Below are positions 41,692 to 50,846 of a stretch of 64,000 nt of DNA, one piece after another. Origin of the DNA: Streptomyces sp. Act143 (GTDB taxonomy: Bacteria > Actinomycetota > Actinomycetes > Streptomycetales > Streptomycetaceae); the NCBI RefSeq assembly GCF_003143935.1, contig NZ_QFRX01000001.1, forward strand, positions 4,513,957 through 4,577,956, read 5' to 3'. A program made the position numbers and the translations under genes. Within the stretch, counting starts at the first letter, position 1. The number at the start of each line of letters is the position of its first letter. The notes under the pieces were generated by a model. That model was not told the origin of the DNA. It saw only the letters and a list, made by a program, of their open reading frames with translations, and made no database searches.

Positions 41692-42273
41692 ATGGCGAAG
41701 AAGGACGCACCGCCCCGCTGGGACCGCAAGATGCAGCAGCGGCTCGCACGCGGTGAGGCGGCAGCCCTCGGCGAGCTCTACGACCGCTTCGCCTCCCTGG
41801 TGCACGGCCTGGCCCACCGCGTCCTCGGCGACGAGCGCGCCGCCGACGGCATCACCCGCGAGGTCTTCGCCCACGTCTGGCAGCACCCCGACGCCTACGA
41901 CCCCAAGCAGGGCCCGCTGCGCACCTGGGTGGCCGGGCTGACCCACCGCCTCGCCGTGCAGCGCCTGCGCGCCACCGAGACCGCCGCCCTCGCCCAGGGC
42001 GGCCCCGGCTCCACCGAGGAACTGGAGCGCAAGGTCCGCCACGCCTCGGTCGCCGCCCGCGCCGACTACATCGTCACGTCCATGCCCACCCCGCTGCGCG
42101 CCGCCCTGGAGCTGGCCTACTTCCAGCGCCGCGACTACCGCCAGACCGCGGCCGACCTCGGCGTCACCGAGGACGAGGCCCGCCGCCGCCTCCGCCTGGG
42201 TCTGCAACTGCTCTCCACGGCCCACGACGCCGGCACCCCCGGAGCCCCTCCGGGGTACGGGGGTGCGGCGTGA
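41692..42273 (+). CDS. ECF-family RNA polymerase sigma factor
   Basis: The 193-aa protein has sigma region 2 (LGELYDRFASLVHGLAHRVLGDERAADGI-type, about residues 22-90) and region 4 with HTH (YFQRRDYRQTAADLGVTEDEARRRLRLGLQLL). A short linker joins them, as in ECF factors. The stop overlaps the start of the zinc-finger protein gene (ATGA), the standard sigma/anti-sigma coupling. Region 2.4 is somewhat degenerate, so the class assignment needs a profile search. Stimulus is unknown. Confidence 0.85.
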   Translation: MAKKDAPPRWDRKMQQRLARGEAAALGELYDRFASLVHGLAHRVLGDERAADGITREVFAHVWQHPDAYDPKQGPLRTWVAGLTHRLAVQRLRATETAALAQGGPGSTEELERKVRHASVAARADYIVTSMPTPLRAALELAYFQRRDYRQTAADLGVTEDEARRRLRLGLQLLSTAHDAGTPGAPPGYGGAA

Positions 42274-43709
42274 ACGAGGCGAACCGCTTCGAGGCGTACG
42301 ACGAACAGGACGGCCAGGGAGGCGAGCGAGGCGGGGAGAACCGGGAGGAGCGCGAAGCGGGCGCAGGACACCCGGGCGACGATCGGCACGGCGGCCACGG
42401 GCGACACGGGACCCACGAGCGGCCCGGGACCACCCCACCCGCCGCCGGCGGCCCCGGCACGCCCGGCGGCCCCGGTGCCGCCACCGGCTCCGACCCCGCC
42501 CACCCCGACCAGCCGCCCCGCATACCGCTCCCCCGCGCCTCCGTCGAGGACACCGGACAGCCGCTGCCCTCGCTGGAGGAGCTCCCGAAGCCCCCGCTCG
42601 TCCTGGAGCACCGGGTACTGAAGTCCCTCCTCGGTGCCTGGGCGCTGGCCGCCTGCTCGGCGGAGGAGACGGCCGCCGTCGAGGACCACCTGGGCGGGTG
42701 CGGCGCCTGCGCGGACGAGGCGTTGCGGCTGCGCGAGGCGGTCGGGCTGCTCCACCCGCCCGAGAGCCTCGACCTGGACCCGGGCCTGCGTACCCGCGTC
42801 CTGGAGGGCTGCCTGGACCGGCGCCCGCCCCGCATCCCCGTCCCCGAGTGGGCGATGCCGTACGACGCCGAGACCGCCCGCCTCGACGCCCTGCTCCGCG
42901 ACATGGGCGACGCGGAGTGGCACGCGCCCGTGCGGCTGCGCTGGTTCGAGGCCGACACGGCGACGAGCCGCCGTACGACCGTCGCCGGCGTCATCGCGCA
43001 CCTGCTGACCGTCGACGGCCTGGTCGCGCTGGCCCTGGGCCTCGACGACCCGCTGGGCGACGTCACCGCGCAGACGCCCACGCCGACGGCCCGCACCGAG
43101 GCGTACTGGCGCGGCACGCACTTCCCGCCCACCCGTTCCGTGCGCGCGCCGTGGCGCGAGCAGAGCCACGACCTGGTGCGCACCGTGTCGTTCACGGGCG
43201 GCGGCGCCGGAAAGCTGTCCGTCCCCTACGGCGACTTCGAACTCCCCCTGCACGACGCGATGCTGGACCGCGCCTTCGAGTGCTGGGTCCACGCGGAGGA
43301 CATCGCCGAGGCCGTCGACTACCCGTACGAACCCCCGTCCCCACGCCACCTCAACCGCATGATCGACCTCGCGGCCCGGATGCTCCCCGCGGCGCTTGCC
43401 ACGCGGCGCCGGAACGGGCTGGCCTCACCCGGCCACGGCCGTCACCTCAGCGTCGCCGGCGAGCCGGGACGCAGCCTGCGGCTGGAGATCGAGGGCCTGG
43501 GAGGCGGCGAGTGGCTGATCCCTCTGGACTCCCCGGCGGCGGTGGGCTCCGCCGAGCACGAGGTGGCGCATGTGGCGCTGGACGGCGTGGAGTTCTGCCG
43601 GCTGGCGGCGGGCCATGTGTCACCGGAGGAAGCGGCGGCGGGTCAGGTCGGTGACCGGGAGGCGATCAGGGACGTGCTGTTCGCGGCGGCGAGCTTGAGC
43701 CGGATGTAG
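42270..43709 (+). CDS. Zinc-finger anti-sigma protein fused to a mycothiol-dependent isomerase-like (MDMPI) domain
   Basis: The 479-aa protein begins with about 100 residues of Gly/His/Pro-rich low complexity. The anti-sigma zinc motif H-x3-C-x2-C is at His140, Cys144 and Cys147. It is followed by a DinB/MDMPI-type four-helix domain (about residues 185-380: ETARLDALLRDM, TVAGVIAHLLTVDGLVALALG, FECWVHAEDIAEAVDYPY) and a C-terminal SCP2-like domain (to 479). Mycothiol-dependent maleylpyruvate isomerase-type domains bind thiols and metal. The fusion suggests a thiol- or metal-sensing anti-sigma for the ECF factor encoded just upstream. No membrane helix is seen. Confidence 0.82.
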   Translation: MNEANRFEAYDEQDGQGGERGGENREEREAGAGHPGDDRHGGHGRHGTHERPGTTPPAAGGPGTPGGPGAATGSDPAHPDQPPRIPLPRASVEDTGQPLPSLEELPKPPLVLEHRVLKSLLGAWALAACSAEETAAVEDHLGGCGACADEALRLREAVGLLHPPESLDLDPGLRTRVLEGCLDRRPPRIPVPEWAMPYDAETARLDALLRDMGDAEWHAPVRLRWFEADTATSRRTTVAGVIAHLLTVDGLVALALGLDDPLGDVTAQTPTPTARTEAYWRGTHFPPTRSVRAPWREQSHDLVRTVSFTGGGAGKLSVPYGDFELPLHDAMLDRAFECWVHAEDIAEAVDYPYEPPSPRHLNRMIDLAARMLPAALATRRRNGLASPGHGRHLSVAGEPGRSLRLEIEGLGGGEWLIPLDSPAAVGSAEHEVAHVALDGVEFCRLAAGHVSPEEAAAGQVGDREAIRDVLFAAASLSRM

Positions 43710-43748
43710 GGGCGGTTCCGTTCGCCGCTGGCACAATGCCCCGAGCGA

Positions 43749-44630
43749 TCAGGCGAACACCACCGTGCGGCGCCCGTTGAGCAGAATCCTCCGCTCCGCA
43801 TGCCACTTCACGGCCCGCGCCAGCGCCTGGCACTCCACGTCCCGCCCGATCGCGACCAGCTGGTCCGGCGTGACGTCGTGCCCCACCCGCTCGACCTCCT
43901 GCTCGATGATCGGCCCCTCGTCGAGGTCGGCCGTCACATAGTGCGCGGTCGCACCGATCAGCTTCACACCGCGCGCATGAGCCTGGTGATACGGCTTCGC
44001 GCCCTTGAAGCTCGGCAGGAACGAGTGGTGGATGTTGATGATCCGCCCGCTGAGCTGCTTGCACAGGTCGTCGGAGAGCACCTGCATGTACCGGGCGAGC
44101 ACGACCAGCTCGACGTCCTGCTCCCGCACCAGCTCCAGCAGCCGCGCCTCCGCGTCGGCCTTGGTCTCCTTCGTCACCGGAATGTGGTGGAAGGGGATGC
44201 CGTACGACCCCACGAGCTCGGCGAAGTCGGTGTGGTTGGACACCACGGCCGCGATCTCCACCGGCAGCGCGCCGATCCGGGCGCGGAACAGCAGGTCGTT
44301 CAGGCAGTGCCCGAACTTGCTGACCATCAGCACGACCCGCATCTTGTCCTCGGCCCGGTTGATCTGCCAGTCCATGTGGAAGGAGTCACCGATCGCCGCG
44401 AAGCTGGCCCGCAGCTTGTCCACGGTCACCGGAGCCTCCGCCGAGAAGTGGACGCGCATGAAGAACAGACCCGTGTCGTGGTCGCCGAACTGCTGGCTGT
44501 CCTCGATGTTGCAACCGGTCATGAAGAGGTAGCTCGACACGGCGTGCACGATGCCCTGCTTGTCGGGGCAGGAGAGGGTGAGGACGTACTGCTCGGCGGG
44601 CGCCGCGGCTCGGGTGGACTGCTCGTTCAT
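43749..44630 (-). CDS. purU: Formyltetrahydrofolate deformylase
   Basis: The 293-aa enzyme has an N-terminal ACT domain (YVLTLSCPDKQGIVHAVSSYLFMTGCNI, about residues 15-95) and a formyltransferase-like catalytic domain with NIHHSFLPSFKGAKPYHQAHARGVKLIGATAHYVTADLDEGPII. The motif has the Asn/His/Asp catalytic triad. PurU hydrolyses 10-formyl-THF to formate plus THF, balancing one-carbon and glycine pools. Length and start are standard. It is monocistronic, convergent with the anti-sigma gene. Confidence 0.95.
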   Translation of the reverse strand: MNEQSTRAAAPAEQYVLTLSCPDKQGIVHAVSSYLFMTGCNIEDSQQFGDHDTGLFFMRVHFSAEAPVTVDKLRASFAAIGDSFHMDWQINRAEDKMRVVLMVSKFGHCLNDLLFRARIGALPVEIAAVVSNHTDFAELVGSYGIPFHHIPVTKETKADAEARLLELVREQDVELVVLARYMQVLSDDLCKQLSGRIINIHHSFLPSFKGAKPYHQAHARGVKLIGATAHYVTADLDEGPIIEQEVERVGHDVTPDQLVAIGRDVECQALARAVKWHAERRILLNGRRTVVFA

Positions 44631-44676
44631 GCAGGACAGGGTCCCATATCCACCGGAGACGCAGTGACCGAGTCCG

Positions 44677-45177
44677 TCACGCGGACCGCGTCATGATCTG
44701 GAGCACGTGCAGGGTGCGCGGCGGGGCGTCCGGGTCCTCCCCGTCGGCCGTCGCCATGCGGACATGCGCGTCCCGCGCCGCCCGCACCGCCTCCGGCCAG
44801 CCCGGGTTCTCCATGTACACGGAGACCGGGGCGTCCGGCCCGACCTGGTGCATGATGCGCAGCACGCGCAGCACGGCGGTGTCGACGAGGGCCGCTTCCT
44901 GGGAGTCCCGGAAGATCGTGCCGACGTATTTCTCGGCGGACCAGTTGTCCAGCCAGGTGTCCTCGACGAGGCGGTACACGGCGTCGGTGACGTCCCCGTA
45001 CCCCTCGACACCGGCCAGCCAGACGTCCCGCTGGAACCCTGGGTCGGAGAGCATGTGCAGCGCGGAGCGCACATTGCTGCGCCAGCGCCACCACGGCATG
45101 TCGTTCAGTGGCATAGCGCCCATGGTGGATGAGCGACGGCCGCGACGGGAAGAGTTCTCCGAACCTTGCACGGTCAT
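44677..45177 (-). CDS. Conserved hypothetical cytosolic protein
   Basis: The 166-aa protein is highly ordered in sequence (MPLNDMPWWRWRSNVRSALHML, then GYGDVTDAVYRLVEDTWLDNWSAEKY and LRVLRIMHQVGPDAPVSVYME), suggesting a mixed alpha/beta fold with no recognised motif. An ATG at 45177 has GGGGGA upstream; the shorter start MPLND, 22-25 codons later, may be the authentic one. It is Trp-rich at the N-terminus. It belongs to a widely conserved streptomycete family without known function. Confidence 0.75.
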   Translation of the reverse strand: MTVQGSENSSRRGRRSSTMGAMPLNDMPWWRWRSNVRSALHMLSDPGFQRDVWLAGVEGYGDVTDAVYRLVEDTWLDNWSAEKYVGTIFRDSQEAALVDTAVLRVLRIMHQVGPDAPVSVYMENPGWPEAVRAARDAHVRMATADGEDPDAPPRTLHVLQIMTRSA

Positions 45178-45294
45178 CGATCGTACGTTCCCCCTCACAC
45201 CGGCTTCACCGACCCCCGCAATTCACCTGCACGTCACCAGCCGTTGACCGTACGTCACTCCCAGGTTGGCGGTGTGACGGAAACGTGTGTGCCC

Positions 45295-46602
45295 ATGACC
45301 GGCAGGCGACGCACCCGCACCACCTTCCTCCCCACCTTCGCGCGGCCCGTCAGAGCCACCGCCCTCGCGGCGGGGGCCCTGGTGGGGTGTGCGTCACTCA
45401 TAGCCGGCTGCGGGGTCGTCCCCGGTGTCACGGGGGGCTCCGGGGACGACCCGATCAAGGTCATGACCTGGGCCCCGATGGACACGAACGCGACCAACAA
45501 GCCCGGCATGCCCGCCCTCGCGCAGGCCTACGCGCGCTGGGTCAACTCGCACGGCGGCATCAACGGCCGCAAGCTGTCCGTCCTGGTCTGCAACGACCAG
45601 AACGACACCGTCACCGCCGCCAAGTGCGCCCAGCGCGCGGCGGACGAGGGGGTCGTCGCGGTCGTCGGCTCCTACAGCCAGCACGGCGACGCGTTCTTCC
45701 CGACCCTGGAGAGCGCCGACATCCCCTACCTGGGCGGCTACGGCATCACCAACTCCGAGCTGGAGAGCCCGCTGTCCTTCCCCGTCAACGGCGGCCAGCC
45801 CAGCCTGCTGGCCGGCCTCGGCGAGGAACTCGCCGGCGCCTGCGGGCCCGTCGCCCTGGTCCGCCCCGACTCCATCGCGGGCGACGAGCTGCACGCCATG
45901 ATCGACTCCGGGCTCGAGGCGGGCGGCCATGCCACCGCCGCGGACCAGCTGGCCGACGAGGACGCCACCGAGTACTCCGCCCAGGCCGAGCGCGCGCTGA
46001 AGCACACGACCACCGACCCGGCGAAGAAGGGCTGTGTCGTACCCGCCCTCGGCGACCACACCGGCATCTTCATGGACTCCTTCCGGCGCGCCCGCGAGGA
46101 CTACCCGGCCGTGCGCACGGCCACCGTGCTCGGCAGCGTCGACCAGACGGTGATCGACGCCTCCGGCGGCCAGGCCGGGCCGTACGAGGGGTCGTACATC
46201 ACCAGCTGGTACCCGGTCGCGAGCGACAAGCGCTGGAACGCCATGAAGCAGGTGATCAAGAAGGAGGCCTTCGGCGACAACCGCATCGACCCCGCGGACG
46301 CCGGAGTGCAGACCACCTGGATCGCCTACACCGTCCTCAAGGCCGTCCTGGAGTCCCTCGGCGACGGCGAGCTGACCGGCACGGCCATCCGCAGGGCCCT
46401 CGACGGCGGCCTGAAGGTCGGCACCGGCGGCCTCACCCCGACCCTGAACTGGGAGTACGAGAACGGCCTCGCCGGCATCGGCCTGACCCGCCTGGTCAAC
46501 ACCGACGTGACGCTCCAGGTCGTCCGCAAGGGCCGCCTCGTGGCCGCGCACCCGGGCTTCACCGACGTCCGCAGGACCCTGTCGAACGCCGACGTCGGCT
46601 GA
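45295..46602 (+). CDS. Branched-chain-amino-acid-type periplasmic-binding lipoprotein
   Basis: The 435-aa product has a type II signal peptide with lipobox LIAGC (Cys39). The mature protein is of the Leu/Ile/Val-binding (type I) fold: ALAQAYARWVNSHGGINGRKLSVLVCNDQNDTVTAAKCAQRAADEGVVAVVG, then VRPDSIAGDE and the C-terminal lobe. An ATG at 45295 was used; GTG 45274 would add seven residues. No ABC permease or ATPase is adjacent, so it may be an orphan receptor feeding another transporter or a signalling protein. Ligand unknown. Confidence 0.85.
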   Translation: MTGRRRTRTTFLPTFARPVRATALAAGALVGCASLIAGCGVVPGVTGGSGDDPIKVMTWAPMDTNATNKPGMPALAQAYARWVNSHGGINGRKLSVLVCNDQNDTVTAAKCAQRAADEGVVAVVGSYSQHGDAFFPTLESADIPYLGGYGITNSELESPLSFPVNGGQPSLLAGLGEELAGACGPVALVRPDSIAGDELHAMIDSGLEAGGHATAADQLADEDATEYSAQAERALKHTTTDPAKKGCVVPALGDHTGIFMDSFRRAREDYPAVRTATVLGSVDQTVIDASGGQAGPYEGSYITSWYPVASDKRWNAMKQVIKKEAFGDNRIDPADAGVQTTWIAYTVLKAVLESLGDGELTGTAIRRALDGGLKVGTGGLTPTLNWEYENGLAGIGLTRLVNTDVTLQVVRKGRLVAAHPGFTDVRRTLSNADVG

Positions 46603-46626
46603 CCCGGCCGCACCCGGCCGCCGCGG

Positions 46627-48273
46627 CTACAGCTGGGTGTAGGTGCGCTCGGTCAGGCCGTACTTCCTCGCGATCGCGTTCCACAGCCGGGCGGCCGTCT
46701 TCTTCTGGGCGGTCGCCTCGCCGCTCGCCGCGTTGCCGGCCAGGGTCTGCGGGGTGGAGCGGGCCTGGCCCTTCTTGCAGCCCTTCTTGTTGGCGGCGAC
46801 CTGGTCCGCCCAGGCCGCGTAGTGGTTGTCGGCCGACGCGGACGCCTTCCACGCCTTGGTGAGGGCGGTGGTCAGCTCGCTGTTGTTCGGCAGCTGATCG
46901 ACGGACAGCCCGGACAGGCTGGTGACCAGGCCGTTGCGCTGGGTCGCGGCACTGCGCAGGTCGGTGGCCGCCTGGCCGAGGTCCTTGCAGGCCTTCACAT
47001 TGCCCACCGCGCTGATCACGGACGCCCGGCTGTCACCGCTGTCGGCGAGCAGCTTGTCCAGGGCGACCGCCTGCTCCTTCGCCGCGTCGGTGGACGGGGA
47101 GGCGGAGCCGGTCGCCGGGGCCGTCGCGGAGACGGGCGTGTTGTCGTCGCCCTTGTCGCCGCCACCACCGCTCGCCATCAGCGCGCCCGCGCCGATGCCG
47201 AGCACCGCGATACCGATGCCGATGGCCGCGATGGCGGGCACCCGCGACCGGGTGGGCCCGCTGCGGTCCCGCTCGTCCGCCTGCGCCGCCCGCCGCCCGG
47301 TGCCGACGGGCGGGATGTACGACGGCTGCGGCTGGGCCTGCCCCGGCTCGAAGCGGGGCAGCTGCTGTGTGGCGCCGGCCGGGTTCTCCTCGCCCGCGCT
47401 GCGGAAGAGGTTGTCGAACTCGGCGGGCGGCTGCCGCTCCCCGCCGTGCTGCCCGGTCACGGGCGCGATGAACTGCGTCGCCTCGGCGTCCGGCCCCGTG
47501 ACCGGCGGCAGCGGCCCGGCCGCCTGGGCCTGCGGCGCCTGGCCGTGGGGCGCTTGTCCGTGGAGTTCCTGACCGTGCGGTGCCTGGCCCAGGAACTGGG
47601 TGCGCTCGGCGGGCATCTCGGGCGGCAGGGCCCCCGGCGCGACCGGCGGGATGTACTGCGTGGCGCCCTCGTCGACGGGGGGCGCGGCAGGCGTCTGCGG
47701 CGGCAGATAGTACGAGGTCGCCCGATCGGCCTCGAAGCCGGACGACTGCGCCGCGACGCCCTCCTGCGGCAGCGGCTGGGACGCGGGCGGCAGGTAGTAG
47801 GAGGTCGCCTGATCGGCGTCGTAACCGGAGGGCTGCGCCGGGGTGTTCTCCTGCGGCAGCGGCTGGGACGCGGGCGGCGTCTGGGCGACCGGCGGCAGGT
47901 AGTAGGAGGTGGGCTGGTCGGTCTCGTAACCGGGCGGCTGCGCCTGGTACGGGGACGGGGCCTGGCCCTGGTCCTGCGGCTGGTACGGGTTCGGCGGGGC
48001 GTCCCACGGCTGTCCCTGCGGCGCTCCCCAGCCCTCACCCGGGCCCGGCTGCCGCGGGGCCGGTGGCTGCTGGTCGGGCCCCCACGGGGTGCCCCATGCC
48101 TGGGCACCGGGCGGCGCCGCGGGCGGTGCGGCGGGCGCGGGCGTCGGTATGTGACCGCCCGCGGGAACGCCGGTCATGCCCGGCAGCAGCGGTTCGCCAC
48201 CGTCCGAGGGCAGCACGATGCCTTCGCGCGCCACGCGCGACGAGGGCTCCTCGCCCTGTCCACTCTGCGTCAC
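46627..48273 (-). CDS. Single-pass membrane protein with Pro/Gln-rich cytoplasmic tail bearing TSYYLPP/ATQYIPP repeats
   Basis: The 548-aa protein has about 330 N-terminal residues of Pro/Gln/Ala/Gly-rich sequence, a single transmembrane helix (IAAIGIGIAVLGIGAGALMA, about residues 350-369) and a helical extracytoplasmic domain with AVALDKLLADSGDSRASVISAVGNVKACKDLGQ. The tail contains three TSYYLPP motifs and a series of Thr-Gln motifs (ATQYIPP, RTQFLGQ, ATQFIAP, ATQQLPR). Each Thr is in an acidic context, so the tail looks like a multi-site substrate for Ser/Thr kinases and FHA readers. AfsK is encoded in the same window. Function is unknown. Confidence 0.78.
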   Translation of the reverse strand: MTQSGQGEEPSSRVAREGIVLPSDGGEPLLPGMTGVPAGGHIPTPAPAAPPAAPPGAQAWGTPWGPDQQPPAPRQPGPGEGWGAPQGQPWDAPPNPYQPQDQGQAPSPYQAQPPGYETDQPTSYYLPPVAQTPPASQPLPQENTPAQPSGYDADQATSYYLPPASQPLPQEGVAAQSSGFEADRATSYYLPPQTPAAPPVDEGATQYIPPVAPGALPPEMPAERTQFLGQAPHGQELHGQAPHGQAPQAQAAGPLPPVTGPDAEATQFIAPVTGQHGGERQPPAEFDNLFRSAGEENPAGATQQLPRFEPGQAQPQPSYIPPVGTGRRAAQADERDRSGPTRSRVPAIAAIGIGIAVLGIGAGALMASGGGGDKGDDNTPVSATAPATGSASPSTDAAKEQAVALDKLLADSGDSRASVISAVGNVKACKDLGQAATDLRSAATQRNGLVTSLSGLSVDQLPNNSELTTALTKAWKASASADNHYAAWADQVAANKKGCKKGQARSTPQTLAGNAASGEATAQKKTAARLWNAIARKYGLTERTYTQL

Positions 48274-48475
48274 CGGGACTCCTACTAATGGGGGACCTTG
48301 TGAATCGTCGGCTCACGCTACCGGGTCCCCCGAGCCCGGTGCCACGCAGCACGGGACGTGACCTGCATCCCTGTGACCGCGGTAACAGAACCGGGCTCGC
48401 AACCTCTCCGTACGCCCTCCTTTCACCCCAACTGCCGTCGTTTCCCGGGGGTTCACCCCAGCGTGGCGCCTGGTT

Positions 48476-49861
48476 TCACGCGGCGGCCTGCAACTCCAGC
48501 CGGGCCCCGAACTCCCTTACCACAGGCTCGTCCCGGAAGGGTTCGAGGCGCTGCTGGAAGTCGTCGAGGTACTCGGCGCCGCGGTTGGACCGGACGGTCT
48601 CCAGGAGCTCCACGGCCTTCAGCCCGGTGTGGCAGGCCTGTTCGATCTCGCGCTGCTGCACCTGGGCGGTGGCCAGCAGGACATAACCGATGGCCCGGCG
48701 CCGCGCCTTCGTCTCCGGCAGCCCCGCCAGCGACTCCTGCGCCCGCCGCGCCGCCGCGTCGGCCTGCCCGAGGTCGCGGTGGCAGTGGGCCAACTCGTCG
48801 GCCAGGTAGGCCTCGTCGAAGTGCGCGATCCACGCCGGGTCGTCCCCGGAGTCCGGGTCCGCCGACTCCAGGGCGTGCACCGCCCGCCCGGAGGCCGTCT
48901 GTGCCGCCCGCGCGTCGCCCATCAGCGCGTGCCCGCGCGCCTCGGCCGCGTAGAACATCGACTCCGCGCGCGGCGTCACGCGCCCCCGCGCCCCTTCCTG
49001 CGCCGCCCGCGCCAACTGCGCGATCTCCCGCGGATTTCCGAGCTGTGCGGCGAGATGGCTCATGGACGCGGCGAGGACGTATCCGCCGTACCCGCGGTCG
49101 CCCGCGGCCTGTGCGAGCCGCAGCGCCTGGATGTAGTACCGCTGGGCGAGGCCCGGTTGGCCGGTGTCGATGGCCATGTACCCGGCGAGTTCCGTCAACC
49201 GCGCGACGGCGGCGAACAGTTCCCGCCCGACGGCCTCCCGGTAGGACCCGGCGAGCAGCCCGGAGACCACGCTGTTGAGGTAGTGCACGACGACCGGCCG
49301 CACATGACCGCTGCCGTACTGGTGGTCGAGGTCGACGAGGGCCTGGGTCATCGCCTTGACGGCGGCCACGTCCGACTGCCCCACCCGGGGCCCCGCCGAG
49401 CGCGCCACCTGCGAGTCCGGCGAGGAGATCAGCCAGTCGCGGCTCGGCTCGACGAGCGCGGAGGCGGCCACGGACGAGCCGGACAGGAAGTCCCGCCGCC
49501 CCACGTCACTGCGCCACAGCTCGCAGACCTGCTCGATGGCCCCCAGTACGGTCGGCGAGAACTGGAGACCCACGCCCGAGGCGAGGTTCTTGCCGTTGGC
49601 CATGCCGATCTCGTCGATCGTGACCGTACGGCCGAGCTTGCGGCCCAGGGCCTCGGCGATGATCGCCGGCGCCCGGCCCCGCGGCTGCTGACCGCGCAGC
49701 CAGCGGGCCACGGACGTCTTGTCGTAGCGCAGGTCGAGGCCGTGCTCGGCGCCGCACATGTTGACGCGGCGGGCCAGCCCGGCGTTCGAGCAACCCGCTT
49801 CCTGGATGAGCGCCTGCAGCCGTTCGTTCGGCTGCCGCGCGACGAGAGGCCTTGCGGCCAT
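48476..49861 (-). CDS. NsdA-like HTH/TPR transcriptional regulator
   Basis: The 461-aa protein has an N-terminal HTH (LQALIQEAGCSNAGLARRVN, TSVARWLRGQQPRG) followed by TPR-like helical repeats from about residue 165 to the end (LTELAGYMAIDTGQPGLAQRYYIQALRLA, ALMGDARAAQTASGRAVHAL). It resembles the NsdA/NsdB-type negative regulators of sporulation and antibiotic production in Streptomyces. The ATG follows GGGGG by 6 nt; an in-frame start at 50014 lies in intergenic-like DNA. A LY-D-x-T-x-V-x-RWL region typical of the family is intact. Paralogue identity is not settled. Confidence 0.82.
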   Translation of the reverse strand: MAARPLVARQPNERLQALIQEAGCSNAGLARRVNMCGAEHGLDLRYDKTSVARWLRGQQPRGRAPAIIAEALGRKLGRTVTIDEIGMANGKNLASGVGLQFSPTVLGAIEQVCELWRSDVGRRDFLSGSSVAASALVEPSRDWLISSPDSQVARSAGPRVGQSDVAAVKAMTQALVDLDHQYGSGHVRPVVVHYLNSVVSGLLAGSYREAVGRELFAAVARLTELAGYMAIDTGQPGLAQRYYIQALRLAQAAGDRGYGGYVLAASMSHLAAQLGNPREIAQLARAAQEGARGRVTPRAESMFYAAEARGHALMGDARAAQTASGRAVHALESADPDSGDDPAWIAHFDEAYLADELAHCHRDLGQADAAARRAQESLAGLPETKARRRAIGYVLLATAQVQQREIEQACHTGLKAVELLETVRSNRGAEYLDDFQQRLEPFRDEPVVREFGARLELQAAA

Positions 49862-50154
49862 GGCGTACCCCCTGTGGCTGCGGTGCCTGCCCACGCACCG
49901 AGTTGACGTGTCTTCCACCGAAAAAATCCGGCCGTGAAGATCGATGCCCCGCGAACCGACCGAAAATGCGAGGCTTGTGAGGATTGCCGGGGTAAAGGCG
50001 GTTGCCGCCCCCACAGCTGGCTACCCCGATCACGCCGTCGTTCCTCCCGCGCGCCCCCACACGTGCATCCATGCGCCCCAGATGCGGAATCGATGCCCCT
50101 CCCCCGCGCGCGTTACCCCCGTAACTCCAGGTGGGTGCGGGAGTTGTGTTCATC

Positions 50155-50808
50155 GTGGAAGAGACGATCGCGGGCACCGAAGCCGCTCAGATTCCGAAGC
50201 AGCGCGGCGAATCGCTGCTGGAGACAGCCGTACGCTACGCCGAGGAGCGCCACTGGGACGTCTTCCCCGGCACCTGGCTGGAAGCCGTCGACGGGGTGCA
50301 GCACTGCTCCTGCGGCGACGCGGCGTGCGCCGCACCCGGCGCGCACCCGGCGCGGGACGACTGGGCGACGCAGGCCACCGGCAGTGCGACGGTCGCGCGC
50401 CGGTTGTGGCAGAAGCAGCCGCTGGCGTCGATCCTGCTGCCGACCGGGCGGACCTTCGACGCGGTGTCCGTGCCGGAGACGGCCGGGTTCCTCGCGCTGG
50501 CCCGTATGGAGCGGATGGAGCTGACGCTCGGGCCGGTGACCTTGTCGCCTGATCGCCGGATGCACTTCTTCGTGTTGCCGGGGGCGTCGGTGAAGGTGCC
50601 GGAGCTGGTGCGGAAGCTCGGGTGGGCGCCTTCTTCCTTGGATCTGGTGGCGCTGGGCGAGGGCGCGTATGTCGCCGCTCCGCCTACTCGGTACGGGTCT
50701 CGCGGGGCTGTTCAGTGGGCTTGCCGGCCCACGCCTGCGAATCGGTGGCTGCCGGATGCCGAGGAGTTGATCTCGCCGCTTGCCTATGCGTGCGGTCGGG
50801 ATCGATAG
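50155..50808 (+). CDS. Bifunctional primase/polymerase N-terminal-domain protein
   Basis: The 217-aa protein matches the Prim-Pol-like N-terminal domain widespread in Streptomyces: ESLLETAVRYAEERHWDVFPGTWLE, CSCGDAACAAPGAHPARDDWATQATGS and a WQKQPLASILLPTGRTFDAVSVPE strand. The CxCG...C zinc-like pattern is typical. No helicase or archaeo-eukaryotic primase C-terminus is fused. The GTG at 50155 has CGGGAG 11 nt upstream; an earlier GTG would add eight residues. Standalone copies occur beside ABC and regulatory genes and have no known function. Confidence 0.78.
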   Translation: MEETIAGTEAAQIPKQRGESLLETAVRYAEERHWDVFPGTWLEAVDGVQHCSCGDAACAAPGAHPARDDWATQATGSATVARRLWQKQPLASILLPTGRTFDAVSVPETAGFLALARMERMELTLGPVTLSPDRRMHFFVLPGASVKVPELVRKLGWAPSSLDLVALGEGAYVAAPPTRYGSRGAVQWACRPTPANRWLPDAEELISPLAYACGRDR

Positions 50809-50810
50809 CG

Positions 50811-50832
50811 TGCGCGGTTCCCCGCGCCCCTC
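50811..50832 (-). repeat. Dispersed Streptomyces intergenic repeat (inverted), copy 2
   Basis: The short space between the primase-like gene and the ABC ATPase gene holds GTGCGCGGTTCCCCGCGCCC, the reverse complement of the block at 31584 and 63510. This is the third member of the dispersed family in the window. Confidence 0.6.
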
Positions 50833-50846
50833 ATAGGTTGGCTTCC

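Noticed and set aside
45244..45257. TTGACCGTACGTCA core upstream of the solute-binding lipoprotein
   Set aside because: Core match without CTGAC/GTCAG arms; the gene is not evidently part of the pathway, so it may be chance.
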